A stretch of 14,095 bases of DNA, taken from JACKCB01 sp964452775 (GTDB lineage: Bacteria; Chloroflexota; Anaerolineae; Promineifilales; Promineifilaceae). The stretch is from NCBI GenBank assembly GCA_964452775.1, contig CAYVQP010000095.1:1-14095 (forward strand), written 5' to 3'. A model generated the notes under the pieces. That model did no database searches. It was given only the letters and a program-made list of their open reading frames with translations, and was not told the origin of the DNA. Below, piece by piece: positions 1 to 6,995 of the stretch (positions within the stretch are counted from its first letter, which is position 1; every line of letters begins with the position of its first letter). The position numbers and the translations under genes are program-made.

Positions 1-296
1 ATCCGCGGGCGACCGCTCTTCGATTTACGCTTGAACGTCCACTTGTGGCGTACCAACTCTCGATGCCAACGCAGTACGGTCTCCGGCTGGAAGATGCGGA
101 CGACATTGCATAATTGGCCGGCAGGCCGCATGGTCGCCTTTTTGAGTCGGGATACCAGAATGGCTAGGATGAGCTTCTCAGTTCGGTTGGGTCTGATGCT
201 CTGTTTCTGCTTACGTTCCAGGATAGCCAGCTGATGGCGCAAGATGAGGATTTCGAGGTCCTTCTCCTGCCCCGACGTACCACGGAGACGAACCAT
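1..296 (-). CDS. Integrase-core (rve) transposase, N-terminal part, cut by window edge
   Basis: Reading the minus strand from an ATG at 296 gives an open frame of 98 codons that runs off the window. Early residues contain LEILILRHQLAILERK, and further on there are IFQPETVLRWHRELV and KWTFKR followed by GRPR. I recognise these as the N-terminal helix-turn-helix region that precedes the DDE integrase core in rve-superfamily transposases (IS481/IS3-like). The catalytic residues would lie beyond position 1, so activity cannot be judged. An in-frame TAG lies eight codons before the ATG, with only weaker TTG/CTG starts between them, so the chosen start is reasonable. No inverted repeat bounding the element can be identified here. 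It marks the left side as a region touched by mobile DNA. The family call is from motif memory; assignment to a specific IS family is uncertain. Confidence 0.72.
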   Translation of the reverse strand, partial: MVRLRGTSGQEKDLEILILRHQLAILERKQKQSIRPNRTEKLILAILVSRLKKATMRPAGQLCNVVRIFQPETVLRWHRELVRHKWTFKRKSKSGRPR

Positions 297-452
297 CAAA
301 ATCAGTGTGGAAAAGAGCTATGCCAGGATGAACCAACCCATCTATTCAGCATCTCCAGATTGAATTGAAGGTTGGATTCTACCAGAGCTTACCAGCCGAT
401 GCTGGCGGCTCTATTACCTCGAGTGGCTTGTCTTTGTTGAGGTTTTTGCACC

Positions 453-1040
453 CTACGGGCTTAGAAAGGGGATGATAAGCAGGCGCCGGCTGTCCGGCGT
501 AAAGGCAACCTGGCTCACGGCAAACTCGCCGAACGGGGATTCTTCGTCGTCTTCTTCGCCGTCGTACGGGGGATTCAAGGCCCAGGTGGCGACGGCCTGC
601 CACGAGCCGGTCTCACACAGCCGTAGCGTCCCGTGATCCTCATTCACCGCCGCCACGTATTGGCCGTCCGGGCTGAAACATACCTGGCTGATAACCCCGT
701 AGCCGACTTCATTGACGTGGCCCCACAACGTCTCCGAATAGCCGTCTTCCACCGGGTCCAGGACAGCGCGGATGCGTCCGGTGACGCAATCCAGGATCTT
801 CACTGTGTCCATGTCCGTCCCTATCGCCAGTAGCCGGCTGTCGGGACTGAAGGCCAGGGCTGAAGCCCACCCATCCAGAAAGAGCCGCTGTCGCAGTGTT
901 CCGGTTCCTGGCTCCCAGAGGACGATGACCTCTGACCTATCCGTCTTATCACTGGAACTGGGCTGCAGGTTGGCGGCGACCAGGATATTGCAAGCCTCCA
1001 CTGAAGCGGAAGGCAGCCGAAGGCTCTTCCGTTGCGGCAA
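453..1040 (-). pseudogene. WD40 beta-propeller fragment, probably a decayed gene
   Basis: The frame shows about three WD40-type blades, each with the usual core of small/hydrophobic residues followed by SPD or TPD: ALAFSPDSRLLAIGTD, QVCFSPDGQYVAAVNE and QVAFTPDSRRLLIIP, with strand pieces such as VIVLWEPGTG between them. WD40 propellers are scaffold proteins and normally need about seven blades, so 195 residues is too short for a complete one. The only start in the frame near the top is a TTG at 1040, with no clear ribosome binding site. Another frame reads open just upstream (to 1137), so an old frameshift is possible. There is no signal peptide and no enzymatic domain. It lies 157 bases from the transposase on the same strand. 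I read it as a remnant of a larger WD40 gene; a short functional protein cannot be excluded. Confidence 0.5.
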
Positions 1041-1180
1041 TGCGTATGTTGGCCCCGTCCTGACCCATCAAGATTGGTAGTCCAGTGTGATTATCTCCAA
1101 CCGCCTGGTGGATAGACCGGAGTAAGGAGAATCTCACGAATTGATAGGATTGAATCAGCTAACCTGACCACCCCAACGGG

Positions 1181-1234
1181 GGTCTGGCGGTTGTTGTTTC
1201 TTTCATGCGGTAATTCTACCGCCTACTCCAGACC
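1181..1234. repeat. Nested inverted repeat
   Basis: GGTCTGG at 1181-1187 is the exact reverse complement of CCAGACC at 1228-1234. Inside it lies a second perfect hairpin, GCGGTA (1207-1212) and TACCGC (1217-1222) with loop ATTC. It could be a folded RNA, the end of a small decayed mobile element, or chance. Confidence 0.4.
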
Positions 1235-1283
1235 TTCTTCTCTATGGGTCGGTGATAATCTCATCTGACCACCGCTTGCCTAG

Positions 1284-1313
1284 AAGTTCAACTTTTTCTT
1301 GAAAGTTGAACTT
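1284..1313. repeat. Perfect 12-bp inverted repeat, 6-base loop
   Basis: AAGTTCAACTTT (1284-1295) and AAAGTTGAACTT (1302-1313) are exact reverse complements around TTCTTG. The stem is AT-rich and followed by only two T residues, so it is a poor intrinsic terminator on either strand. A regulator-binding dyad or a mobile-element end are alternatives. Confidence 0.6.
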
Positions 1314-1488
1314 TTACCTCGGCCGTGGCTCAGCCCAACCGCCCATCCTCCCGCGTCAAACCCGGAAAGGAGTTATTGTCGAAGCCGTCGTCCACGGCGC
1401 CGCGCCATGTACCGGCTCGCAGTTCCGCAGCCCCCGCGCCGATTCGCCGGCGCGCCCAAAAGGCTGCTACTCCCCAGGCCGGCGAAGC

Positions 1489-1497
1489 TGGTATAAT
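1489..1497 (+). promoter_or_regulatory. Extended -10 promoter-like site for hsdM1
   Basis: TGG followed by a perfect TATAAT (1492-1497) forms an extended -10 (TGnTATAAT). No good -35 hexamer lies 15-19 bases upstream, which is tolerable for extended -10 promoters. It would start transcription near 1504 and leave a leader of roughly 95 bases before the hsdM1 ATG at 1598. Confidence 0.4.
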
Positions 1498-1597
1498 GAC
1501 CGGGCGGGGTATCCGGTCGGCGGGTAGACGGGCCGGGAGAGCCACCGAATGACGGGCAGGCGGCTGAGAACGCCGGCATAGCGGCAAGCGAGGCTGA

Positions 1598-3112
1598 ATG
1601 GAGCAGGGTTCATTGTTTCCGGAGCTGACACTGACGGCGGCGCAGTTAGAGTCGCACCTGTGGCAGGCGGCCAATATCCTGCGCGGCTCGCCGGTTGACC
1701 GCACCGACTGGAAAAGCTATATCCTGCCTCTGCTCTTCTTCAAGCGCATTTGTGACGTGTGGGACGAGGAGTACGCCGAGACGGTCGCCCTGTATGGGGA
1801 GGATTTCGCCGACGAGCATCGCTTCGGCGTCCCGGGCGGCTGTCACTGGCGCGACGTGCGTGAGACCGCGACGAACGTGGGCACGGCGCTGAACAACGCG
1901 CTGCGCGGCGTCGAGGCGGCCAATCAGGACCATCTCTATGGTGTGTTCGGCGACGCCCAATGGACCAACAAGGATCGCCTGCCGGACTCCCTGCTGAAGG
2001 ACCTGTTTGAGCACTTCTCCTCGCTGCAGCTGGGCAACAGCCGGGTGAAAAGCGACGTCATCGGCGACGCCTACGAATACCTGATTAAGAAGTTCGCTGA
2101 CGCCACCAACAAGAAGGCCGGCGAATTCTACACGCCGCGCAGCGTGGTGCGCATGATGATTGACTTCCTCGACCCGCGCGAAGGGGAGAGCGTCTACGAC
2201 CCGGCTTGCGGCACCGGCGGCATGTTGTTGGCAGCGGTGGCCCACGTACAGCAGCGCGGCGGCGATCCGCGCACCTTCTTCGGCCGGCTGTTTGGGCAGG
2301 AAAAAAACTTGACCACCGCCTCCGTGGCCCGCATGAACCTCTTTCTACACGGCATCGAGGACTTTGTCGTCGAGCGCGGCGACACCCTGCGCAGCCCGGT
2401 CTTCCGTGACCCGGCCACCGGCGGCCTGGCTACCTTCGATTGCGTGGTCGCCAATCCGCCCTTCTCGCTGAAGGAGTGGGGCCGCGAGATGTGGGAAAAC
2501 GACCCCTGGGGTCGCGCCTTTGCCGGGCTGCCCACCGACAACAGCGGCGACTTCGCCTGGGTGCAGCACATGATTTGCTCAATGGCCCCCGTCACCGGCC
2601 GCATGGCGGTGGTCTTGCCGCAAGGGGCGCTCTTTCGCGGCGGGGTCGAGGGCCGCATCCGGCAAACGCTGCTGGAAATGGACCTCATTGAAGCCGTCAT
2701 TGGCCTGGCCCCCAACCTCTTTTACGGCACCGGCCTGGCCGCCTCCATCATGGTCCTGCGCCGCCGCAAGCCGCCGCAGCGGGCCGGCAAGGTGCTCATC
2801 ATGGACGCCTCGACCCTCTTCCGCAAAGAGCGCGCGCAAAACTACCTGGAGCCGGAGCACGCGGCGCAGATTGTCGGGTGGTTCGCCGCCTTCGCGGATG
2901 TACCTGACCGGGCGCGGGTGGTCTCATTGTCTGAGATTGAACAGGAGGAGTGGACCCTGAACATCTCCCGCTACGTATTGCCGCCCATTGGGGAGGACAT
3001 CCCGCCCCTGACGGAGGCGATTGCCGATTTCAGGGCCGCCCTGCAGCGTGTGCGTGAAGCGGAGGAAGAGTTGCGCCGGGTAATGACAGAGGGTGGATGG
3101 CTGGAGCCTTGA
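1598..3112 (+). CDS. hsdM: Type I restriction-modification DNA methyltransferase subunit HsdM (first copy)
   Basis: Modification subunit that transfers a methyl group from S-adenosylmethionine to adenine N6 at the site chosen by HsdS. The 504-residue length is normal. The N-terminal HsdM helical domain is recognisable (LESHLWQAANILRG, then PLLFFKRICDVWDEEY, about residues 16-60). The SAM-binding motif I is DPACGTGG at residues 201-208 and the catalytic motif IV is NPPF at 286-289; both are intact. The C-terminal segment is helical and charged, as expected for the part that docks on HsdS. ATG 1598 is preceded by a modest GCGAGG. It is followed by a toxin-antitoxin-like pair and then by a second complete hsdM. 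The two HsdM proteins align through most of their length but have unrelated C-terminal tails, so this copy is a paralogue, possibly from another R-M lineage, rather than a recent tandem duplicate. Confidence 0.95.
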   Translation: MEQGSLFPELTLTAAQLESHLWQAANILRGSPVDRTDWKSYILPLLFFKRICDVWDEEYAETVALYGEDFADEHRFGVPGGCHWRDVRETATNVGTALNNALRGVEAANQDHLYGVFGDAQWTNKDRLPDSLLKDLFEHFSSLQLGNSRVKSDVIGDAYEYLIKKFADATNKKAGEFYTPRSVVRMMIDFLDPREGESVYDPACGTGGMLLAAVAHVQQRGGDPRTFFGRLFGQEKNLTTASVARMNLFLHGIEDFVVERGDTLRSPVFRDPATGGLATFDCVVANPPFSLKEWGREMWENDPWGRAFAGLPTDNSGDFAWVQHMICSMAPVTGRMAVVLPQGALFRGGVEGRIRQTLLEMDLIEAVIGLAPNLFYGTGLAASIMVLRRRKPPQRAGKVLIMDASTLFRKERAQNYLEPEHAAQIVGWFAAFADVPDRARVVSLSEIEQEEWTLNISRYVLPPIGEDIPPLTEAIADFRAALQRVREAEEELRRVMTEGGWLEP

Positions 3113-3137
3113 CAGAGGCCAAGATGTATCATATGAT
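3109..3137 (+). promoter_or_regulatory. Sigma70-type promoter of the RHH-DUF433/DUF5615 pair
   Basis: TTGACA (3109-3114) and TATGAT (3132-3137) are separated by exactly 17 bases, one mismatch from consensus overall. The -35 box overlaps the hsdM1 stop codon (3110-3112). It would drive 3176 onward, including hsdM2 just behind the pair. Confidence 0.7.
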
Positions 3138-3151
3138 ATCTTGGATGATAC
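3119..3151. promoter_or_regulatory. Palindromic operator covering the -10 box
   Basis: TATCATATGATA (3127-3138) is a perfect 12-base palindrome containing the -10 hexamer. Outer arms CCAAGA (3119-3124) and TCTTGG (3139-3144) are also complementary, and a further ATGATAC at 3145-3151 repeats the half-site (GTATCAT lies at 3126-3132). Dyads on the -10 box are typical of autorepression by ribbon-helix-helix antitoxins; the next gene has such an N-terminal region. Confidence 0.6.
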
Positions 3152-3175
3152 CATAAGCCAAGGCAGAGGTGTGAC

Positions 3176-3595
3176 ATGGCCCGCTATCCGCTGAATTTAC
3201 CGCAACAACTCAAACAGGAGGCCGAAGACCTGGCCCAAAGGCAAGGCATCTCTCTCAATCAGTTCATCCTTTGGGCGACGGCCGAGAAGGTCGCCGCCCT
3301 CAATCAGCGATTGGACGACCCGCGCTTCCCGCAGGTCGCCTACCGGCGTGGCGCCGCCGGCATCCCCACCCCCGTCTTGCGCGGCACCGGCATTCGCGTG
3401 CAGACCATCGCCATCGCCCACTGGCAGTGGAACATGAGCGCCGCCGAAATTGCCGCCGAATACGAGCTGCCCGAAGCGCAGATTGAGGCCGCCCTGGCAT
3501 TCTACGCCGCGCATCAGGCCGAAATCGACACCCATATCGAGCGCGAGGCCCGCCTTACCAGGGAAGCCCATGGCGAAAGCGCGACTGCATCTTGA
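3176..3595 (+). CDS. RHH-like N-terminus fused to DUF433; probable antitoxin
   Basis: A 139-residue protein with two parts. Residues 4-42 (YPLNLPQQLKQEAEDLAQRQ then GISLNQFILWATAEKVAAL) look like a ribbon-helix-helix DNA-binding unit of the HicB/CopG kind. Residues about 60-117 match DUF433: a GTGIRVQTIA strand-helix, then MSAAEIAAEYELPEAQIEAALAFY, a winged-helix-like unit often paired with DUF5615 proteins. The charged tail (HIEREARLTREAHGE) resembles the ends of other DUF433 proteins. The ATG at 3176 has AGAGGT seven bases or so upstream. The gene overlaps the following DUF5615 gene by 26 bases, and the palindrome on its own promoter suggests autoregulation. The antitoxin role is inferred from family pairing; no toxicity has been shown from sequence. 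Direct control of hsdM2, two genes downstream, is possible since there is no terminator between. Confidence 0.82.
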   Translation: MARYPLNLPQQLKQEAEDLAQRQGISLNQFILWATAEKVAALNQRLDDPRFPQVAYRRGAAGIPTPVLRGTGIRVQTIAIAHWQWNMSAAEIAAEYELPEAQIEAALAFYAAHQAEIDTHIEREARLTREAHGESATAS

Positions 3596-3941
3596 CGCCG
3601 ACATCTCCTATCGTACCCTCCAAAAGGTGCTGCTTCAGCGCGGGCATGACGTCACCCGCACCCCCTGCGAGTGGATGGCGCTTGACGCGGATGACGAACA
3701 GCAACTGTTGCAGGCTTCCGCCCGCGGCCGCAGCGTTCTGACTTACAACGTAGGCGACTTCATGCGCCTGGCCCGCTCCTATCCTTCGCACGCCGGCATC
3801 GTCCTCGCCCACCAGCACGACTGGACGCTGCCCGCTCTGATCGCCGCCGTGGACGCCATGCTCACCGCCGCCACCGCCGAGGAGATGGCCGGCCGGGTGC
3901 GCTGGCTCAACGACTGGCGCGGCCGAGGCGAATCGCCATGA
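3570..3941 (+). CDS. DUF5615 PIN-like protein, probable toxin partner
   Basis: A 123-residue protein whose start I place at ATG 3570, because the family begins with a strand carrying acidic residues: here LHLDADIS with D9 and D11. D41-E43 and the characteristic LTYNVGDF (D63) follow, which are typical of DUF5615, a compact PIN-like nuclease fold. Known DUF5615 genes usually sit directly after DUF433 genes, as here, and such pairs are predicted VapBC-like toxin-antitoxin modules; RNase activity of this member is inference. The longer open frame to 3450 lies entirely within the upstream gene and adds nothing recognisable. Its TGA overlaps the next gene in ATGA (3938-3941), so translation is coupled directly to hsdM2, an arrangement unusual for a stand-alone module. 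Confidence 0.82.
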   Translation: MAKARLHLDADISYRTLQKVLLQRGHDVTRTPCEWMALDADDEQQLLQASARGRSVLTYNVGDFMRLARSYPSHAGIVLAHQHDWTLPALIAAVDAMLTAATAEEMAGRVRWLNDWRGRGESP

Positions 3942-5428
3942 CCGGCAGGTTATCCCAACAAGAACTCGAAAGCTATCTCTGGGGCGCGGCCAACATCCTG
4001 CGCGGCCTGGTCGACGCCGGCGATTACAAGCAGTACATATTCCCCCTGCTCTTCTACAAGCGCCTCTCCGACGTGTGGGACGAGGAGTACGCCCTGGCCT
4101 TCGAGGAATCCGGCGAGGAGGCCTATGCCCAGGACACAGCCAATGACCGCTTCATAATCCCCGACGAAGCCCACTGGGAGCAGGTGCGCGAGACTCCGAA
4201 GGAAGTCGGGCGGGCGTTGCAGACCGCCATGCGCGCCATCGAAGCCGCCAACCCCGACCGGCTGGACGGTATCTTCGGCGACGCCCCCTGGACCAACAAG
4301 GAGCGCCTGCCCGACCACACCCTGAAGAACCTGCTGGAGCACTTCTCCGGCCATACCCTCTCCCTGGCTAACGTCCCTGAGGATGAGCTGGGCAACGCCT
4401 ACGAATTCCTGATTAAGAAATTCGCCGACGACAGCGGTCACACCGCGCAGGAGTTCTACACCAACCGCACCGTCGTCCACCTGATGGTGCAGATGTTGCA
4501 GCCGCGGCCCGGCGAAAGCATCTACGACCCCACCTGCGGCACCGGCGGCATGGTCATCTCCGCTCTCGACCAGGTCCGCCGCTCCGGCGGCGAGCATCGC
4601 ACTCTCGGCCTCTTCGGGCAAGAGCGCAACCACATGACCGCCGCCATCGCCCGCATGAACCTGGCCCTGCACGGCGTGGAGGACTTTGCCGTCGCGCGCG
4701 GCGACACCCTGGAGCGCCCGGCCTTCACCGAGCGCGACCGCCTGCGGACCTTCGATGTCGTCCTGGCCAATCCCCCTTACTCCATCAAACAGTGGAACCG
4801 GGAAGCGTGGCAGAGCGATCCCTGGGGGCGCAATTTCCTGGGCACGCCGCCGCAGGGCCGCGCCGATTACGCCTTCTTCCAACACATCCTGAAAAGCATG
4901 GACCCGCAGACGGGCCGCTGCGCCATCCTCTTCCCGCACGGCGTGCTCTTTCGCAAGGAGGAGTCGGAGATGCGCCGCAAGCTGGTGGAGAGCGACCTGT
5001 TAGAGTGCGTGTTGGGGCTGGGGCCGAACCTGTTCTACAATTCGCCGATGGAGGCCTGCGTGGTCGTCTGTCGCAGCCGCAAGCCGGCTGACCGGCAGGG
5101 CCGGGTGCTGTTCATTGACGCCGTGAAAGAAGTGGCCCGCGAGCGGGCCATGAGCTTCCTCCGGCCGGAGCACCAGCAAAAGATTGAAGCTGCGTACGCG
5201 GGCTTTGCCGATGTCCCCGGCTTTGCCCGTGCCGCGACCCTGGCGGAAATCGCCGCGCAGGAGTTCAGCCTCTCCATCCCCCTGTACGTGCGCCGGACGA
5301 CTTCGGACGGCGGAAACGGCGACGGGCGTGGCCTGCCGGAGCTTTGGGAGCAATGGGAGCAGGATGGGCGGCTGTTCTGGCAGGAGATGGATGCGTTGGT
5401 AGAGATGTTGGATAGTATCGTGAAGTAG
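3938..5428 (+). CDS. hsdM: Type I restriction-modification DNA methyltransferase subunit HsdM (second copy)
   Basis: Adenine-N6 methyltransferase subunit, 496 residues, complete. The N-terminal domain parallels the first copy (LESYLWGAANILRG, PLLFYKRLSDVWDEEY). Motif I is DPTCGTGG at 197-204 and motif IV is NPPY at 278-281, both competent for SAM binding and catalysis. The C-terminal tail differs from copy one and ends with EQDGRLFWQEMDALVEMLD from residue 474, the helix expected to contact HsdS. The start is fixed by the ATGA overlap with the DUF5615 gene. The last part is repeated almost exactly at 7053-7089 in a truncated hsdM tail, so this copy, not the first, is the relative of the R-M system that supplied hsdS. 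It is thus the better candidate for the active partner of HsdS; that is inference. Confidence 0.95.
   Translation: MTGRLSQQELESYLWGAANILRGLVDAGDYKQYIFPLLFYKRLSDVWDEEYALAFEESGEEAYAQDTANDRFIIPDEAHWEQVRETPKEVGRALQTAMRAIEAANPDRLDGIFGDAPWTNKERLPDHTLKNLLEHFSGHTLSLANVPEDELGNAYEFLIKKFADDSGHTAQEFYTNRTVVHLMVQMLQPRPGESIYDPTCGTGGMVISALDQVRRSGGEHRTLGLFGQERNHMTAAIARMNLALHGVEDFAVARGDTLERPAFTERDRLRTFDVVLANPPYSIKQWNREAWQSDPWGRNFLGTPPQGRADYAFFQHILKSMDPQTGRCAILFPHGVLFRKEESEMRRKLVESDLLECVLGLGPNLFYNSPMEACVVVCRSRKPADRQGRVLFIDAVKEVARERAMSFLRPEHQQKIEAAYAGFADVPGFARAATLAEIAAQEFSLSIPLYVRRTTSDGGNGDGRGLPELWEQWEQDGRLFWQEMDALVEMLDSIVK
5357..5393 (+). repeat. 37-bp direct repeat, copy A (in hsdM2)
   Basis: Bases 5357-5393 match 7053-7089 at 36 of 37 positions, differing only at 5372 (C) versus 7068 (G). 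Both copies are in the same reading frame, encoding EQDGR, L or V, then FWQEMD. Immediately upstream the similarity is weak; downstream the protein similarity continues but bases diverge. Confidence 0.85.
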
Positions 5429-5482
5429 TCGGTTCCAGGGATTGGAACTCTCAGTTAAGAAGCACTAAAGGGGTGAAGGCGC

Positions 5483-6967
5483 ATGATTCCACGATTTTCT
5501 GTGATTGCATTTAGCTGTTTATGCGTTTTTATGTTGGCGAGCTGCACGCCGGGCTCGGATGAGGACGAATCGGCCACCGCCACTGCGATGGCGGTGGCCG
5601 CGGCACCTCACCTTACTGGCGTTGTAGCATTTGGATCACCTGAGATCCGGGATCTGCGGCCCACGAAAGAAGTGGTATCGAACTGCGCGGGCATCACCGA
5701 ACCCGTTGTAAAGCATCCTATGTTTTCGTTAGAAGGCTCTCACTCAGTTGAGTGGTCGTTCGGCAGCGCAACAGGGATCGGACTGCAGATTGGATCAGAT
5801 CTGTTGCCGGCGAAAGTCAGCCTGGAAGAGGTGCTGGAAGGTAGAGTCGCACAGGAGTTGACCCATGGCTTTCAGCAGGGAAACGCATGGGATCTGCCTG
5901 CTGAACCCGGCTACATTGTCACCTACGAGATCATGTGGCACGAGGTGTGGCAGCCAGGTTATGTTGATGCTACGTTTTTGGAGCCTGAGCCCGAGATACT
6001 GCGAATTGACGTCAAGTATCGGACAGGCGTCCAAAGTGAAATTGTCGGGCAAACGTCCGTCCTTTGCGATGATTCGTTAGGGGCAGAGGCCACTCAACCG
6101 GCGACCGGCAATTCCGGCGCGGAAACGGTGGTTTCAAGTACGGCGGTGTCGCGTGTCAGCCAGTTCAGGCTGTGCAATGTAGATCTAGGTGGCGACACGT
6201 TCGCTCAGACGGACATAAACTCTGGAGTTACGCGCATTGAGATGTTGCCACCGGCGCAGGTCTTTTTCATCAGCGCGGACCCGACAACGATCACCTTCTC
6301 GCCGGGAAGCGGCCTGTCTCCTATCTCGTCTGAGGGCGACGCTCATCTTGTTATTCTGGGCCGGGACGTGCCCGGTCTTGAGTGGATCGAACTCAATCCT
6401 GGGCTCCGCTACTCAGCGTGCATTTACTCGCCAGATCTGTTCTTGGGGGCCAAATCCGAAGCCGATCATGATATGGATGTCAAAGAGGCGGGAGGCAACG
6501 AATCCGCGTACTATTACATTGATCAACAAGATGTCGAGTTAATGCGATTGTTCCCTACAAACGTGGAGGGCGTTGGTGGACAGGAGATGATCGCTCGGGT
6601 TGAGTTTGAAGTCTTTGCCAATCTCTCATGGCAGGATACTGGGGTGATCATCAGTCTGGGTGACACTGTCCGAGTAATCTGGGACGGCAACAGCAGATGG
6701 CGGGGAATCAACTCAGGGGACTTCAGTGATCCGCTGGGCGGATTCGGTGACCCGAACGCCGAGTATGCGTGTGAACCCTTGCTGTCTGCTGAGGAAGCCG
6801 GCTGGAATGCCCTGGTTGCGAAAGTCGGGGAGAACGGTATTGTCACGAATCCCTTTAAGGTTCCGCCGTCAGGTCAGGGGAAGCTGTTCATGGCCATGAA
6901 CGATTGTGACCAACAAAGGTACGACAATGAGGGCAGCGTCGTTGTGACGATAGAAGTAAGGCGATAA
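5483..6967 (+). CDS. Lipoprotein with conserved beta-rich N-terminal region and LecA-like C-terminal domain
   Basis: A 494-residue exported lipoprotein. The signal peptide (R4, hydrophobic core, lipobox LASC with Cys21) predicts lipid anchoring outside the membrane. Residues about 70-170 share features with the next lipoprotein: an N-C pair, a beta stretch with GIGLQIG, and EVWQPGY following a PGYIVTYE strand. A middle region of about 200 residues is not recognised. The end, from about residue 373, resembles the LecA (PA-IL)-type lectin fold: WQDTGVIISLGDTVRVIWDG, an internal GWNALVAKVGENG, and LFMAMNDCDQQRYDNEGS, where N473/D474 and the later DNEG lie where LecA holds its calcium and sugar ligands. 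Sugar binding is therefore plausible, not shown. It starts 54 bases after hsdM2 on the same strand, with AAGGGGTGAAGG before ATG 5483. Base use is less GC-biased than in hsdM. Its role in an R-M operon is unknown. Confidence 0.8.
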   Translation: MIPRFSVIAFSCLCVFMLASCTPGSDEDESATATAMAVAAAPHLTGVVAFGSPEIRDLRPTKEVVSNCAGITEPVVKHPMFSLEGSHSVEWSFGSATGIGLQIGSDLLPAKVSLEEVLEGRVAQELTHGFQQGNAWDLPAEPGYIVTYEIMWHEVWQPGYVDATFLEPEPEILRIDVKYRTGVQSEIVGQTSVLCDDSLGAEATQPATGNSGAETVVSSTAVSRVSQFRLCNVDLGGDTFAQTDINSGVTRIEMLPPAQVFFISADPTTITFSPGSGLSPISSEGDAHLVILGRDVPGLEWIELNPGLRYSACIYSPDLFLGAKSEADHDMDVKEAGGNESAYYYIDQQDVELMRLFPTNVEGVGGQEMIARVEFEVFANLSWQDTGVIISLGDTVRVIWDGNSRWRGINSGDFSDPLGGFGDPNAEYACEPLLSAEEAGWNALVAKVGENGIVTNPFKVPPSGQGKLFMAMNDCDQQRYDNEGSVVVTIEVRR

Positions 6968-6995
6968 GTTAATCGCTTGCTGCGATGACCAATGG

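Larger units (their letters stand above)
1141..1597. other. Gene-free stretch with several inverted repeats
   Basis: No credible coding region is seen between the WD40 remnant and hsdM1; short open frames here lack starts, ribosome sites and family resemblance. The first 180 bases hold nested inverted repeats (given separately), a 9-base direct repeat CTGACCACC at 1164-1172 and 1265-1273, and a mixed base composition. The second half (about 1320-1597) is very GC-rich and contains the putative hsdM1 promoter and leader. Confidence 0.5.

Noticed and set aside
31..234. Plus-strand open frame at the left edge
   Set aside because: It is the antisense of the transposase frame, which has clear family motifs.
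3950..4939. 329-codon minus-strand open frame opposite hsdM2
   Set aside because: Same mirror effect as with hsdR; hsdM2 has intact catalytic motifs on the plus strand.
5432..5448. GTTCCA/TGGAAC hairpin between hsdM2 and the first lipoprotein
   Set aside because: Only six base pairs and no T-run follows, so it is not a convincing terminator.
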